Source: Norana najaformis (lineage: Eukaryota; Annelida; Clitellata; Crassiclitellata; Hormogastridae). Taken from it: a DNA stretch of 64,000 nt. The position numbers and the translations under genes were made by a program. The DNA lies in contig OZ029916.1 of assembly GCA_964023275.1 (NCBI GenBank), forward strand, positions 36,643,727 through 36,707,726, in the 5' to 3' direction. Below the pieces are notes generated by a model. The model ran no database searches and was not told the origin of the DNA. It worked only from the letters and a program-made list of their open reading frames with translations. Shown here piece by piece: positions 1 to 11,264 of this stretch. The number at the start of each line of letters is the position of its first letter. The first letter of the stretch is position 1.

Positions 1-307
1 TCTAGAGCCTCTCAAAAATCAAACATGACTTCTACCAATATGTACAAAAGAAATCGTAAAAGCTTACAGGCATCATTTACAGAGAATAACTCAAGGTGAA
101 ATTCAGTTACAACAAGGTGCAATGCTTGCCAATTTCTGATGTAGCTTATCTTAAGCAAAGCCCGACACCACTGACGCTCGTTAACATGCACTGTGTTATA
201 TCTACTGTCAAAAACAATTGACATGACAGCGTCGTATTTATAAACATCAACTAGCGACATGATTGAAGGAATGACTTGATCTGAGGAGGCAGCAGAGGTA
301 ACCTTGT
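1..307 (-). other. 3' UTR of the L1-like gene
   Basis: Sequence downstream of the TAG at 308-310. No canonical AATAAA in the minus sense was seen before the window edge, so the transcript end probably lies outside. Confidence 0.5.
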
Positions 308-470
308 CTAGACGTATGCTCGATTTCCATAGTCCCCAATGAACGAGCCATCCTCCGTGAATTTTCCAGCATCTATGTCGCCGTATTCGTTTAGGCTAAT
401 CTCATCTTCGCTGTTCGACTTTTTGGAACTCGCAAGCGAAGCACGACTGCCCTTCAGGATTGGATTATCT
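308..470 (-). CDS. L1-like gene terminal exon: ankyrin-binding tail
   Basis: Reads DNPILKGSRASLASSKKSNS, then EDEISLNEYGDIDAGKFTED, GSFIGDYGNRAYV and TAG. FIGDY is a variant of the FIGQY ankyrin site whose tyrosine phosphorylation releases ankyrin in known L1 proteins. The C-terminal AYV could be a PDZ ligand. Confidence 0.92.
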
Positions 471-3400
471 CTATTGAAAAATTACAAAGCAAACGTCGAA
501 CAATATGATCAGTTTACTTGATGCACGTATGTACATACTTCATGTATGTACTTGATCTACATATATACTTGAGTATGTATATATGTTTCTACGTGTGTAC
601 GCATGAATCTACGTAACTGAATACTTTTGTAGCACATTTTAAGAATCACTCAAAACTTTTTATACCAAAACAAAAAAGTTTAAAGAAAATTATTTCCTTG
701 ATAATGCAATATTTTACTGGGTAAAACGGCTGTAAATAAAAAAATTGCATGTCAAATTTCCAGATACATACATGCATACATAAATATGGGTACAAAAAGA
801 AACTACACACAGCCAGGGAGAAAGTCAAGAACAAGTACAACTTGCTATAAGTACTACTACTTATTCATTAATAAATTATCGGTAATGAAAGATAAAACGA
901 GCAAATAAGAAAAACTCACGGCCGCTTGTAGTCATGAAATCCACTGTCGGCCAGTTCTCTCTCCGGATCGTGGCCGTTCTTTCGTTCCTTCTCATCAACT
1001 GTTTTAAAACATTGGACAGAATGTCAAAGCATGACAGATAAAGACACAGAGGTCAACTCTGCAAAGTCTTAAAGCTAAGGGTTCCAGTTCAAATCCCAAA
1101 GCTAATGACAGTAATACAAGTAATCGCTCGTTAACCAAGTGCTGTTAATGCTCATTTTGGCTGGTTTTGTTCCTCAACCTCTTTGACCAGGAACTCAAAA
1201 TGCTAATCTAATCTAATCAGTAAATTTCCACATCGCCGTTATCATAATGCACAAGGTATCAATTGATGGCCGCTTTTAAGCAAAACAGCATTCCAACATT
1301 ATTTATGATGTCAACTGTGAGTCACGAACAAGACTCGTTTGATTTGATTCCAGATTAGCATGGCAGTTCATCAATAGGACCTTTTACCCAGCTGTACATG
1401 GTCACCTGTTGGCAAGCACGACAAAACCTTTGTACTTTAAATAATTACTGAAATTTTAACTCAACATTCATAATAGTGCCTCTTCACAAAAATTCAGACT
1501 CAGAGGTGGTCCAACCTGACACTAGACCAGAGCCAAATGAGATTCTTTGAAAGTGTCAAGACTCTCTTAAATGGATGGTCTCACTCACCTGGATAAGTTT
1601 CGCCTTTATTACGCATGCAGCAACAACAGCAAACTATCAGAAGGATAATGAGAAGAAGAATAAGGAAAGCGATGAGTAAAATCCACCAAGGAAAGGCAGC
1701 AGTAGCCAGCGGACCTGGAGCTGCAAAACACAACAAACACAAACTGAGAAAATAATATATGGTCCAGTTTAATTCAACCGGCTATCAGTACTCATAAGTT
1801 TGTGTAAAATGCACTTATTTCAACTACTACACTTCCAGAATAGTCTTGATAAACAGATGACATACTAAGCTATAACGCATGTTACAGTAATGACAACTAG
1901 TAAATAATCTTATGCAGATTTAAGTACTGTAATTACACACACTGTATGTGCATATCAGTCACTACTGAAAGTTTGTTCCATATTTTCCAAGATAAAACAC
2001 CACAAAACTAAGAAATGACTAATAATCATGTACATTTATTTTTAAAGCTTTGCTTACACAATTTGTTAAAGTGAAACTTGCAAAATAAATGTAAAAGAAA
2101 ACTATTCATTTCTTAGTTTGTCATGTTCTGCATCTGAACTGTGAAACTTCTTCACTTACGCAATCATGGGCGCGTGAGTCTAGTGGTTAGCATGCTAGAT
2201 TGTTCAGCAAGAGGTTAGGGGTTCAAATCCTGCCAGGGTAGATATGTTTCAAGATTCTGTTCCACTAGCGCCCTCTAGCGAACTCAGCTACAAAATAAGT
2301 ACACTGACCATACACTATCGGTGGAAAGATCAGGCAGCAATTGACAGGACTGGCCACCCACCTTCATCAGCCAAGGCTAAGAAAACGAAGTCACTAACAT
2401 TTCATACCCATGGCTGCTTCTTGCAGTTACCTTAAGTGACTGGTCTTCTTTTCTTAGACTGTTATTTCACCTTATATGAGCATGACCCATGTGTGTGTGT
2501 GTGAAAACAAGTGTGTCACCTTTCAAGAAATTTTTCAAGATGGACTTACACAGCACCATCTCAAGAAGGCTGGAACTTGTATTCTCCAAGTTACAGAGCA
2601 ATCACTCAAGCATCTATATCAATAGCTATATAAAAAACTTCTATGCAAACGAAAAGATACAGGTTTACATGTACGGAATGTATGTATTTTTGTGTGTATC
2701 AGGAAACTTAATACAGCACCTTAAATTAATAGCTCAAAATGCCCTGCAGACATGGCAGTGTAACTGATACATAATGCTATGTATGTATGTATGTATCTAA
2801 TCTTTTATATAGCGCATTTTTAAGAACCTCTCAAAAGCGCTGTGAACATGGCTGCCCAGTTAATTTAAACAAGTAAGTCTTGACTAACGAAGAGAATGTT
2901 TCTTGGGACACATTAACAGAAATAGAACGAATGTTTATAGGAAGACTGTTCCACAGGGAAGGACCCATGCAGGATCTCCTCGAGATGAAGAACGAAGCGA
3001 CTGACGACCCGGATGGGCACCGACCGGCACGAACAACTCGCGTATATATCCAGGAGCGTATGTAAGTGCCCTGATATGTAAATATAAATACACAAATACA
3101 TACACAGCGCATTTAGCCCATTTGTGGTGTACTTAGTTATATTAACTTGCACTTTATAAAACTTCTTATAATAATAACGATAATAAATAAAATAAAACAT
3201 ATAAATCAACTCACGAGGTACAGTGGTTTCATCCTCGTAATGAAGAAACGCTTCCACCGACTGGTTGCTGTATCCATTTGATGAAACACACATGTATCTT
3301 CCTTTGTGCATTGACCAGCTACTCGTGTTGTCCGCCAGATGGAAGGACAACGTTCCATTGCTGCTGATAACGATTTGGCCTGGAATTTCACGAACCAGTA

Positions 3401-6400
3401 AGAATCTACTTTCCTTATTCTCAAACCTGTACCAGCTGGTGTTAATGGGTGTGCTGTCATCTGAAACTGCACTGCAGTTGAAGCCAGCGTAAGCATCAGC
3501 AGCCGCAACTTCGACGTTGATAGGAGCAACTTCAATCACAGTTTTCTCTAAAAAAGGTCCATTTGATTTACTTAAATAAAATTCTTCAAAATCCAATCAC
3601 CAATATGCAGTTTGATGTAATTCAAACAATATATAACACTGAAAAATACAAAATACATAAATGTTAATCCCTCTAACACAATCTCATTAAACCTAATTTA
3701 AAAGCAATTCTATTACAATAAGTTAATATAGTTAACATTAGATTGTAAATATAAGACTGCTACCTTCTCTAATATTAAAGAAACATTTTTGTTTGTAAGA
3801 GACTTGAGATCCCATCTATTATCTAACATTTAAAATTTTTTGTTTACTGTCTAACTGTAGTATCAGCATTTGATTTCGATTTTGTACATCCATTTATCGT
3901 TTACCGTTGAACTTTTGTGCACGCCAACATGTGATATTGTAGAGCACCCTTGAAATAGCTTGCTACTGACAATACTGTATAAACTGTCGTGATTACAAAT
4001 TTTACAATTAAAATAATACGCATGTCTCCAAAACCTGTTTTTCACAGCACCAAGTTGAAATTTTGAAAATTCATAGAAAATTCCCAGATCGTTTCTAGAG
4101 GATGGGAATAGACCATTTAGAGTACTTGTGCTCATAGCTATCATCAGGTGAAATCTGATGGGATTTGGTAAAATGACATCCATAAACAAACTGTAAAACA
4201 TACAAACAAATAAACATATAAAAATCACACAAATATATAATTATATAAATAGACACATAATAAACACACAAACATATAAAAATCACACAAATATATAATT
4301 ATAAAAATAGACACATAAGTAAACACAAAAACATATAAAAATCACACAAATATATAATTATATAAATAGACACATAAGTAAACACACAAACATATAAAAA
4401 TCACACAAATATATAAATATAAAATTAAACAAATAAGTAAACATAAAAACATATAAAAATCACACAAATATATAATTATATAAATAGACACATAAGTAAA
4501 CACACAAACATATAAAAATCACACAAATATATAATTATATAAATAAACATAGAAGTAAACATATAAACATCAGCTTGCAGTTGGCAAATGCACATTGAAT
4601 GCATGTTTGGTGAATGCAAATTTATTTACACAAACAAACAACAAACAATCAAGCACACATCCAAATACGAGTACCCACTGAGAACATTGATGTAGCCATC
4701 GCTGAATAAGCTGCCATGAGTATTGCTTGCGTTGCACTGAATCACCCGTATGTCCGAGGTACCATCCGGACAATCACGACAGACGTTCGATATCGTCAGC
4801 TGCGTACCACTTGATGCAATTCGAAACTTTGGAGGCAGTCTCTCGTCTAAGGTAACAACGGTAAAGATAACAAACTTGTTTAAATGCTTCTACAGACAGT
4901 TCACATACTCATAAATACTGCATTTGCTCATCAGATGCTTTATAGTACTCTGAGTCAGAATGGTACTGGGTTCCTGGTCTTGGTTGTTGGACCAAGGCTG
5001 CGGAATTCATTGCCCATTTCTGTCTAATCTGCAGTTTCTCCGATGCTGTACAGGTCTGGGCTAAAACCCAATCCTTTCTGGATTGCTTATCCAGTACACC
5101 CTGATGCCACAGAAGCTTACAGGTTGGATTAGATCCTCAGAAGTTTTGTGTTTGAGTCTGAAGTATTTCTTGGCTGAAGAGCAAACATGATCAAGGAACA
5201 AACAGTAAGACACTAAGAAAAAGAAACTTCGTCACTATTCAGCAACCTACTCGACTTCTGTGACACCCTCACACTAGCGTTTGTCTGTTAAGGTTGTGAA
5301 TAGCAGTGCTTCTGAAAGGCACTTAGAAAGGCGCTATATAAATGCAGAAGAAACATACCAAAAAACATGCCCCAAATTCAGATCTAGACCTTATATGACT
5401 CATCCCTTGCTGGCCTCAGGGCCTAACATAGTAGAATATTCCTCCAACAACACGCTACGGGACACTGAACTCGGTTTATTTACTTACAGAAAAGCAATAA
5501 ACTAGTCAGAAGTTTGTGCAAAGGTTACACTCACGATACAGCTCTTCACCATTGTTAAACCACGTGATTTTCACTTCGGGTTCAGCATATGGGGCGCAGC
5601 GGAAAGTCACCGTGTCTCCTTCCGTCACATTTATGTTGTGTGGCCGGTCATTCTCGGAACGAAAAACAGGTGCAGCTGCAACACCGACAAAGCTGATCCT
5701 CTTCAAGTTGCATTTTCACCACAGGCAATTTCATCATTCAGGCACAATTTCCCCATTAGCATTGGAGTTTCCCAGCTGTGCTGTTTCTTCATCCTTGCAG
5801 GATTTCCCTAGCAGTGCAGGGTTTCCCAATCCTAATGGGATTTTACAATCTGCACGGGATTCTCTGTCCACAAGGTATTTCCCTGCAGGACTATGAAAAG
5901 ACCAACCCCAATTTTTATGCATACACCCATACACACATACAACACAATCACTGTTAACAAACGTCTGCACTTCTGAAAACAGCACCAATAAAACCTCTTA
6001 GTATCATTCATATCAAAATTTGTTACTAAACATTCATACAGTGCTTTTTACAAACCTGTAAAGATGCTATATAAATGCTCTGTAACCAGCATCGGCTGGG
6101 CAAACCACCACCGCCGCCGCCGCCACCACCACCACAAACCACCAACATAAACCACCACCACCACCACCATAAACCACAATGCAAACAAAATTGGTGGCAA
6201 ATTCTTTTAGGAGCATACATACCCTGAACATCGACGTGAATTGTCACTGCCTGTCCCTCACCATAACTGTTCTTTGCCCTACATGTGTAGGCTCCTTCGT
6301 CAGACTGTCGGACATCGCTAATCAAAAGTTCAGTGTTCTGATTCAACAACTGGGAGCGTCCAATCAGCAACTGTTTCTGACCCGGCCAGGTTATAACTGG

Positions 6401-9400
6401 ATCAGGGCTGGTAATAAAACACAAGTACGTCAAAACCTAGAACCAAGACCTAACCTGGAAACTTCCATAGCTTTGGTACAAGGCATCAAATGACAGTTGC
6501 AAAACCACAATGTTCCGATATCATCCTTCATTGGACAGAAAATGTCAAGATCCCTGAGGCTTCAAAATTCAGTATAAAGGCTGTCGAGGATGGAGTCATC
6601 CCCATAGCACTGGAAAGAAAACCTTGGAGACTTTATTATCCAAAGACTCTAGCAGAAAATAATCATTTTCATTCACATACATGTACTGTTGCATTTGATT
6701 CAGCTTGGCATACATTTTCAAACTACCTTAAAATGCACATTTTACATCAGTCAGGTAGCCATGTGTGTAGTGCTTTTTAGGGGCACCTAATAGACACTAT
6801 ATTAAGTGTCCTGATACACACACACAAATATACATACATGCATACATACATAACAAACACATAAAACACACATCGTGCAGTACTCACTAACTGGCGATAC
6901 TTACTATCCAGAGAAGAAGCATCGTAGACTGACATTCCTCCCTTCTAAGGCGACAACGGGCGATTGTGATGTGAACAAGAGAGATGGCAGACGTTGTTGA
7001 ATTGCACTGACTGAGTATTAAAAACCACAAATGAAACAAATAAAATACTACAAAATTCTTCAGCTACTGCAGTGAAGTTATTAAACAAATGTTATTGCTA
7101 GAAACAGCTTTATTTAACTTCACAAAGAAATAAATAAACTGTTTCATACCTAAGGTAGGCAGGGCAAGATAATATTACTCATTTGTTATATGCCTCTATC
7201 ATGGTCCTGGGGTTGAAGAATTCACATCTAAGGCAGAGATGTGGATTCCTGTGGTATAGAGGTAATGTGGGCAACCCAATGTTTAGGATGGGTAAATTTT
7301 TACACCCCTCTGATTTTTTGCATTTTCCATGCATCAGTGTAAACTTAAGATTCACCAGTTTCAACTCACTCACCCACCATAGGTTTCTCTGACCTATCAG
7401 ATTTTGACTGGATTTCTCCAACATATTAGAATTCTTAACTACAGTTTCACTTCAAGCAACAACCCATCAATTGATGCCTAGTGCATTAGGATAATGGTAC
7501 TGCAGAAATAATTAGATCAGATTCAAAAGAATTTCTTTCCTACCCGATTTCACTTGTAGACGAGAATAGCTGCCACCCATTGTAAGATCGAGGTTAGGGT
7601 TATAGACGTTGCATTTGTAGAGTCTGTCGCCCTGAGAGTCACCTGCTAGCAAGTAGGAGAAGTGGAGATTGCCTGAAGGAAGAAAACACCACAGTGCAGG
7701 CCTAACAGAATTTACCCTATCAACAAACAAGTTGAAATCATGGGTCGAATTACAATTACATTACATAAGCCTTCACTGAGGACAATACACACAGCATTTA
7801 CGTACTTGTTCAGGGTAATCGGATTGATGTTCGCATGTTGCAGTTTTCAAAAGTTACTGGACGGACGATCTCGCTTTAGCTGAAAGGTGAGGTGATCCAT
7901 CACTCATTTGTTATATGTCTCTTTCACAAATGACCCTCAGAAGCATTCAAGGATATTTTGGTTAAGTGCAAATATGATAATAAACAGCAACATCACAAAT
8001 GGACAACACCCACAATGCATTGTCAATTTTACATGCTGCACAGGGATTCGATGCTAATCTCAACAGGCTCAGTCTAAAGGAACACGATTATACAAAACAG
8101 TTTAATTAGAAGCTGCCATCGATTGCTTTCATATTTATTACACTACAGAAACTTCCACTTTCTAAACCGACCTTACCATTCCTTACCTTAACATACCTGA
8201 AACAAATAATCCACCTAATGTGACAAAACACTGCCTGGGGCAGCTGGTCCAACCAACATGTACCAGGATAACCTCCACCATCACCCGGCCTGAGGTTCAA
8301 TCCTCGTGAGCAAGGGCTCCCATGGTCGATCAGGAGGCCAAGTCAAAGAAAATCTTCACATTTTCAACTTTTATTAACTTGCGACGAATGCTTAACCCTA
8401 AAATCTTGAGTCGAATCTGTGGGTGCTTGCTTTACCTTACCTAACCTCACCTCATTTTACCTTACCTTACCTTAAAAGAAACAAGTAATCCGCCACTTAC
8501 CATCTTCGTCCAGTTGCACTCGTTTGTCCGGCCTGACAGGCACCTGGTCTGAATCGACTTGTGATTTGGCAATCACCCAAGAGTATATCGGCTTCGGGAA
8601 ACACCTAGTTGGCTGACAACTCAGTCTGTACGGCTCACCTTCGTTCATCTCGCCCGACTCAAAGATGGCAACATTTGGACTGTAGGGACTCAGTACGGCT
8701 CGCTGAAGAACACTTGGCTGGGACATGGTCGTTCCATACTGGTTGAAGGCGGTGCACTGGTATATGCCTTCATCCATACTAGTCAGAGGCTTGATCTCTA
8801 TTGTACCCTCTGATGTCTGGTAGATGTTGCCGACGGCACTTGGAATAATGAGCCGGACACCATTTTTGAACCATTCGTACCTAAAGGCAACAAACAGCAT
8901 TTTATTTCCATTGTTTATTAATATTTTGCATTTTATTTATTTACTTATTCAATTATTTATTTCAAAGACTTTTGTATGTGCACAGTCAATGAGTGGGACA
9001 TTTACACAGTGCCTTTTAAGAACCTTTGTTTATTTACTTATATATGTCAAACACTTCTTGTGTGCAGTCGGTAAGTCTGAATCTGTGTTTACGCATGTAT
9101 TAGGACATATATTAAGAACTACTATCCATTTATTTACTTTAAACTCCTTTCACAATGCAAAGTAATAAAAGCGGGCTCTGTAGTCAGTAAAAAATCTGAG
9201 ATGCGAATGTATGCAAGTACCTCCAAGGACTGCCAATACGTTTGTAAGAGGTGCGCATGTAGTAAATGAGCGATTACTTTACCTTACCTTGCTGACCTAG
9301 TGCAGCACCTGACTTTATTTTGACAAAGTATTGGGACAAAAATTCACAAGGAATTAAGCAAAAGGTCTTTTGACTGCCGAAACCTTTGACCTCTCAGTGT

Positions 9401-10751
9401 CATGTAAGGCCATCCCAAAGGGCAGCAGGTCATTAGGAAATAAATGACTGGGGACAAGGGGGACAGATAGAAGGGTATCCGGCCATTCATGGTGCAGGTC
9501 AAAGGCCATCAAGGCAAGCCCTGAGAACCACATGATGTCAGTCTGGGATTAATTTAAGCTGGAATTGCCATATGATACAGGCATTTACTCATCCGATTGC
9601 TAAAATCACAAGCAGACTCAAAAGCTCGAGCATCAATTACAATATCCCATGTAGCATGTAACTGATGCCCCCATATACATGGAACATACATACACAAGTA
9701 TACACACAAATATATACACATGTCACTAAATGAGTGTGCATGTATTTATATATATTTCACACATATACAGGGTGTATGTGTATATACACACATGTGCGTA
9801 TTTATCCCATATGCATTTCTTATCCAAATATATACAGTGCCTGCCCCATATAAAGATATATATTATATATACATAATGTATGCATTTATAAATTACACAG
9901 GAACCTCTTGACAAAAATGTTTCATTTTATGGTGAATTCTGGAATAATAGTCAGCAAAACTGATTATAACACAATACTGTATACGATATTTATTCATCAA
10001 GAGGCTCCACATTGTATTCATAAACAAGCATGAATAGTACAGCTTGGAAACCACCTACAATACACGAAATACACCGCTGAAATTCTAAGCTGAAATTATT
10101 AGAGATGATATCAGAAGCACAAGCCAATGACGATTATCCTTATTACCCCAAATATTGCCAGTATTAAAATTCGAAGTCAAAGTCATCCCCATTTTCTATA
10201 GACCTGTTTACATTCTGTAATGACTTTACAATGGCAACAGACATAAAGATTCACTTCAACCCTAGAGCAATAGTTTGGAGATTAACCAGACACACGTTAG
10301 CTGTTGAACTTTCTTCCCAGACTCCTGGTGCCACACGAGGTGTGTTTATCAGTGTTCACATTTTACTGCAAAAAAGGACTTTGGCTGAATCTTATGTCTA
10401 AATACAAGAAAAAGAACAGAGCAGCATGCAAACCAAGTTTGAAACCCAGGCCCTTCAAGTGAAACTGACATGATCACTTTTGTCAAACTGGCAGAACATT
10501 AAAACTTCCAAGGCCATTTATCTAGATATCGGTTCCTCCTTAAATCCAATACATATGCTAGCAGTAAACAAATCTTCCTAATCGGAAGTGCTATGTCGCC
10601 AGGGCAGAAAAGAATACAGATATCCACAGATAAAAATATACTAACTCCGGTTTTGGAATTCCTGAAGCAATACATTCTAGGGTGATTTCATCATCGCTTC
10701 TGAAGATCTTTGATGGAGTGGGAGATCGAATAATGGATGGAGGCAATCGGA
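308..10751 (-). CDS. L1CAM/neuroglian-like adhesion protein lacking FN3 domains (11 exons, 5' end missing)
   Basis: Single-pass cell-surface adhesion molecule, assembled by matching splice phases over eleven exons: 10646-10751, 8501-8880, 7544-7672, 6905-7010, 6223-6407, 5535-5675, 4679-4846, 3215-3547, 1589-1720, 920-998 and 308-470. Together they give 639 residues plus a split first codon. Ig1 to Ig4 are each split by an intron, as in the L1 family; a fifth Ig domain lies in one exon. Every Ig domain keeps its cysteine pair (for example LECIAS/YQCTA, RLSCQP/YKCNV, LRCFF/YTCRA). The membrane segment PWWILLIAFLILLLIILLIV is followed by a Cys run. The tail ends NEYGDIDAGKFTEDGSFIGD then YGNRAYV-stop, the ankyrin-binding FIGQY-type motif of L1 proteins. 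The Ig5 exon (phase 1 donor) joins directly to the membrane exon (phase 1 acceptor), so no FN3 domain is encoded. The last Ig domain resembles Ig6 of neuroglian more than Ig5 (inference). No signal-peptide exon was found up to the innexin gene. Confidence 0.88.
920..998 (-). CDS. L1-like gene exon: proximal cytoplasmic tail
   Basis: Reads VDEKERKNGHDPERELADSG then FHDYKRP. Acceptor ttaaaacag, donor GTGAGT, phase 2. The SGFHDY segment resembles the GFHEY segment of the neuroglian tail. Confidence 0.85.
1589..1720 (-). CDS. L1-like gene exon: transmembrane segment
   Basis: Reads PPGPLATAAFPWWILLIAFL, then a strongly hydrophobic stretch, a five-Cys run and MRNKGETYP. Acceptor gttttgcag, donor GTGAGT, both phase 1. 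The juxtamembrane cysteines are possible palmitoylation sites. Confidence 0.9.
2165..2460 (+). repeat. tRNA-derived SINE, copy 1
   Basis: The head holds a tRNA-like A box (gtctagtggttagcatg) and a B box (ggttcaaatcc) about 45 bases apart. The body, from tttcaagattctg to aaggctaagaaaacgaagtc, and a pyrimidine-rich tail match the copy at 13.05-13.35 kb. It lies in the intron before the L1 membrane exon. Confidence 0.7.
2795..3060 (-). mobile_element. LINE 3' fragment (CR1/L2-like, family C)
   Basis: On the minus strand it reads GPSLWNSLPINIRS and later TFSSLVKTYLFKL, the C-terminal signature of CR1/L2-type LINE reverse transcriptases. A 3' tail with gaggttcttaaaaatgcgctatataaaa follows. The same coding and tail sequence recurs at 13.93-14.14 kb. 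It is 5'-truncated and sits inside an L1-like intron. Confidence 0.6.
3215..3547 (-). CDS. L1-like gene exon: last Ig domain, whole in one exon
   Basis: 111 codons from KKTVIEVAPINVEVAAADAY through FNCSAVSDDSTPINTSWYRF to GRYMCVSSNGYSNQS and YEDETTVP. Acceptor ttttttag, donor GTGAGT, phase 1. Several NxS/T sequons are present (NCS, NTS, NGT, NQS). The start resembles the beginning of neuroglian Ig6, which suggests an Ig5 equivalent is missing. Confidence 0.87.
3600..4195. other. Intron of the L1-like gene
   Basis: AT-rich DNA between Ig4 and the last Ig exon. A minus-strand frame at 3863-4228 covers part of it but has no recognised domain. No Ig5 exon is visible. Confidence 0.4.
4200..4565. 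repeat. Minisatellite, about six copies of a 59-bp AT-rich unit
   Basis: The core catataaaaatcacacaaat recurs roughly every 59 bases, with variants of ataattatataaatagacac between. It lies wholly within an intron of the L1-like gene. Confidence 0.85.
4679..4846 (-). CDS. L1-like gene exon: second half of Ig4
   Basis: Reads HERLPPKFRIASSGTQLTIS, then an unusual CRDC pair, then VIQCNASNTHGSLFSDGYIN. Acceptor gttaccttag, donor GTGGGT, phase 1. The CNASN motif matches the end of Ig4 in the L1 family. The CRDC pair may form an extra disulfide (inference). Confidence 0.87.
5535..5675 (-). CDS. L1-like gene exon: first half of Ig4
   Basis: Reads APVFRSENDRPHNINVTEGD through VTFRCAPYAEPEVKITWFNN to GEELY. 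Acceptor ggtgttgcag, donor GTGAGT, phase 1. Confidence 0.9.
6094..6180. repeat. Intronic (CCG/CCA)n trinucleotide tract
   Basis: A run of cgccgccgccgccaccaccacc followed by caccaccaccaccaccat. It lies just inside the intron after the second Ig3 exon. The glycine/tryptophan frame it creates on the minus strand is an artefact. Confidence 0.85.
6223..6407 (-). CDS. L1-like gene exon: second half of Ig3
   Basis: Continues as GYPDPVITWPGQKQLLIGRS through SDEGAYTCRAKNSYGEGQAV to HVDVQ. Acceptor ttattaccag, donor GTATGT, phase 1. The D-x-G-x-Y-x-C signature of Ig strand F is intact. Confidence 0.9.
6905..7010 (-). CDS. L1-like gene exon: first half of Ig3
   Basis: Reads SAIQQRLPSLLFTSQSPVVA, then LEGRNVSLRCFFSG. 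Acceptor aatactcag, donor GTAAGT, phase 2. It is too short for an ORF search and was placed by frame and splice continuity with its neighbours. Confidence 0.85.
7544..7672 (-). CDS. L1-like gene exon: second half of Ig2
   Basis: Reads NLHFSYLLAGDSQGDRLYKC, then NVYNPNLDLTMGGSYSRLQV. Acceptor ttccttcag, donor GTAGGA, phase 1. The join DEDG-NLHF matches the usual Ig2 intron position in L1 genes. Confidence 0.88.
8501..8880 (-). CDS. L1-like gene exon: second half of Ig1 and first half of Ig2
   Basis: Reads YEWFKNGVRL through DEGIYQCTAFNQYG (end of Ig1), then a linker and Ig2 with GEPYRLSCQPTRCFPKPIYS and its strand C tryptophan. Acceptor ttgcctttag, donor GTAAGT, phase 1. An extra Cys follows the canonical Ig2 Cys. 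Confidence 0.9.
8885..10640. other. Intron within Ig1 of the L1-like gene
   Basis: AT-rich. A fragment resembling the dispersed LINE tail (cagtgccttttaagaacctttg) lies near 8998, and (TATA)-rich microsatellite sequence at 9660-9890. No coding signal. Confidence 0.45.
10646..10751 (-). CDS. L1-like gene exon: first half of Ig1
   Basis: Translates to RLPPSIIRSPTPSKIFRSDD then EITLECIASGIPKPE. The acceptor is ctatctcag and the donor is GTTAGT, phase 2. It joins the next exon to read PKPEYEWFKNG, a typical Ig1 strand C. The exon begins with two bases of a split codon (phase 1), so at least one upstream exon carrying the signal peptide must exist. Confidence 0.85.
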
Positions 10752-11264
10752 CTGAGATAGCAGAAACAAGAAAAATTCAAAGACAATTATACAATTATAT
10801 CTTGCATACGAGCTCTGCATATATAATAAACAAGAACAACAACACTCAGTCACTCAACCAGAACATTTAAATGGCACCCATCCAAGATACCTACTCAGAG
10901 GCAGATTGTTTAACTCAAGGTATGCCTTACCTATAAGATTTCTGAGAGTGGCACAATGACAGACGCTTCACCTGTGTGGCTGTCCATTTCCTTCCTTTAT
11001 AACTTCTTCTGCCCCTTCTTTTCCTCCATTACTCCACTTTAATCTTGCCCTTCCTCCTCCTTTGCTCCTTCCTCCTTCCCTTCTCTCCAACCCCTCTATT
11101 AATACTGTTTCATTGTTGTATTGTTTAATATTATCCTCATAATTTCACTTTTTTGACACCAGGCAGATATGATCTATCACAACTTAAAAAATATCTGGAA
11201 AAAATGACAAATCATCTGTCAAGGCTAAATCTTGTAAAGGTCAGGCATGACACAAGTGCTATGC

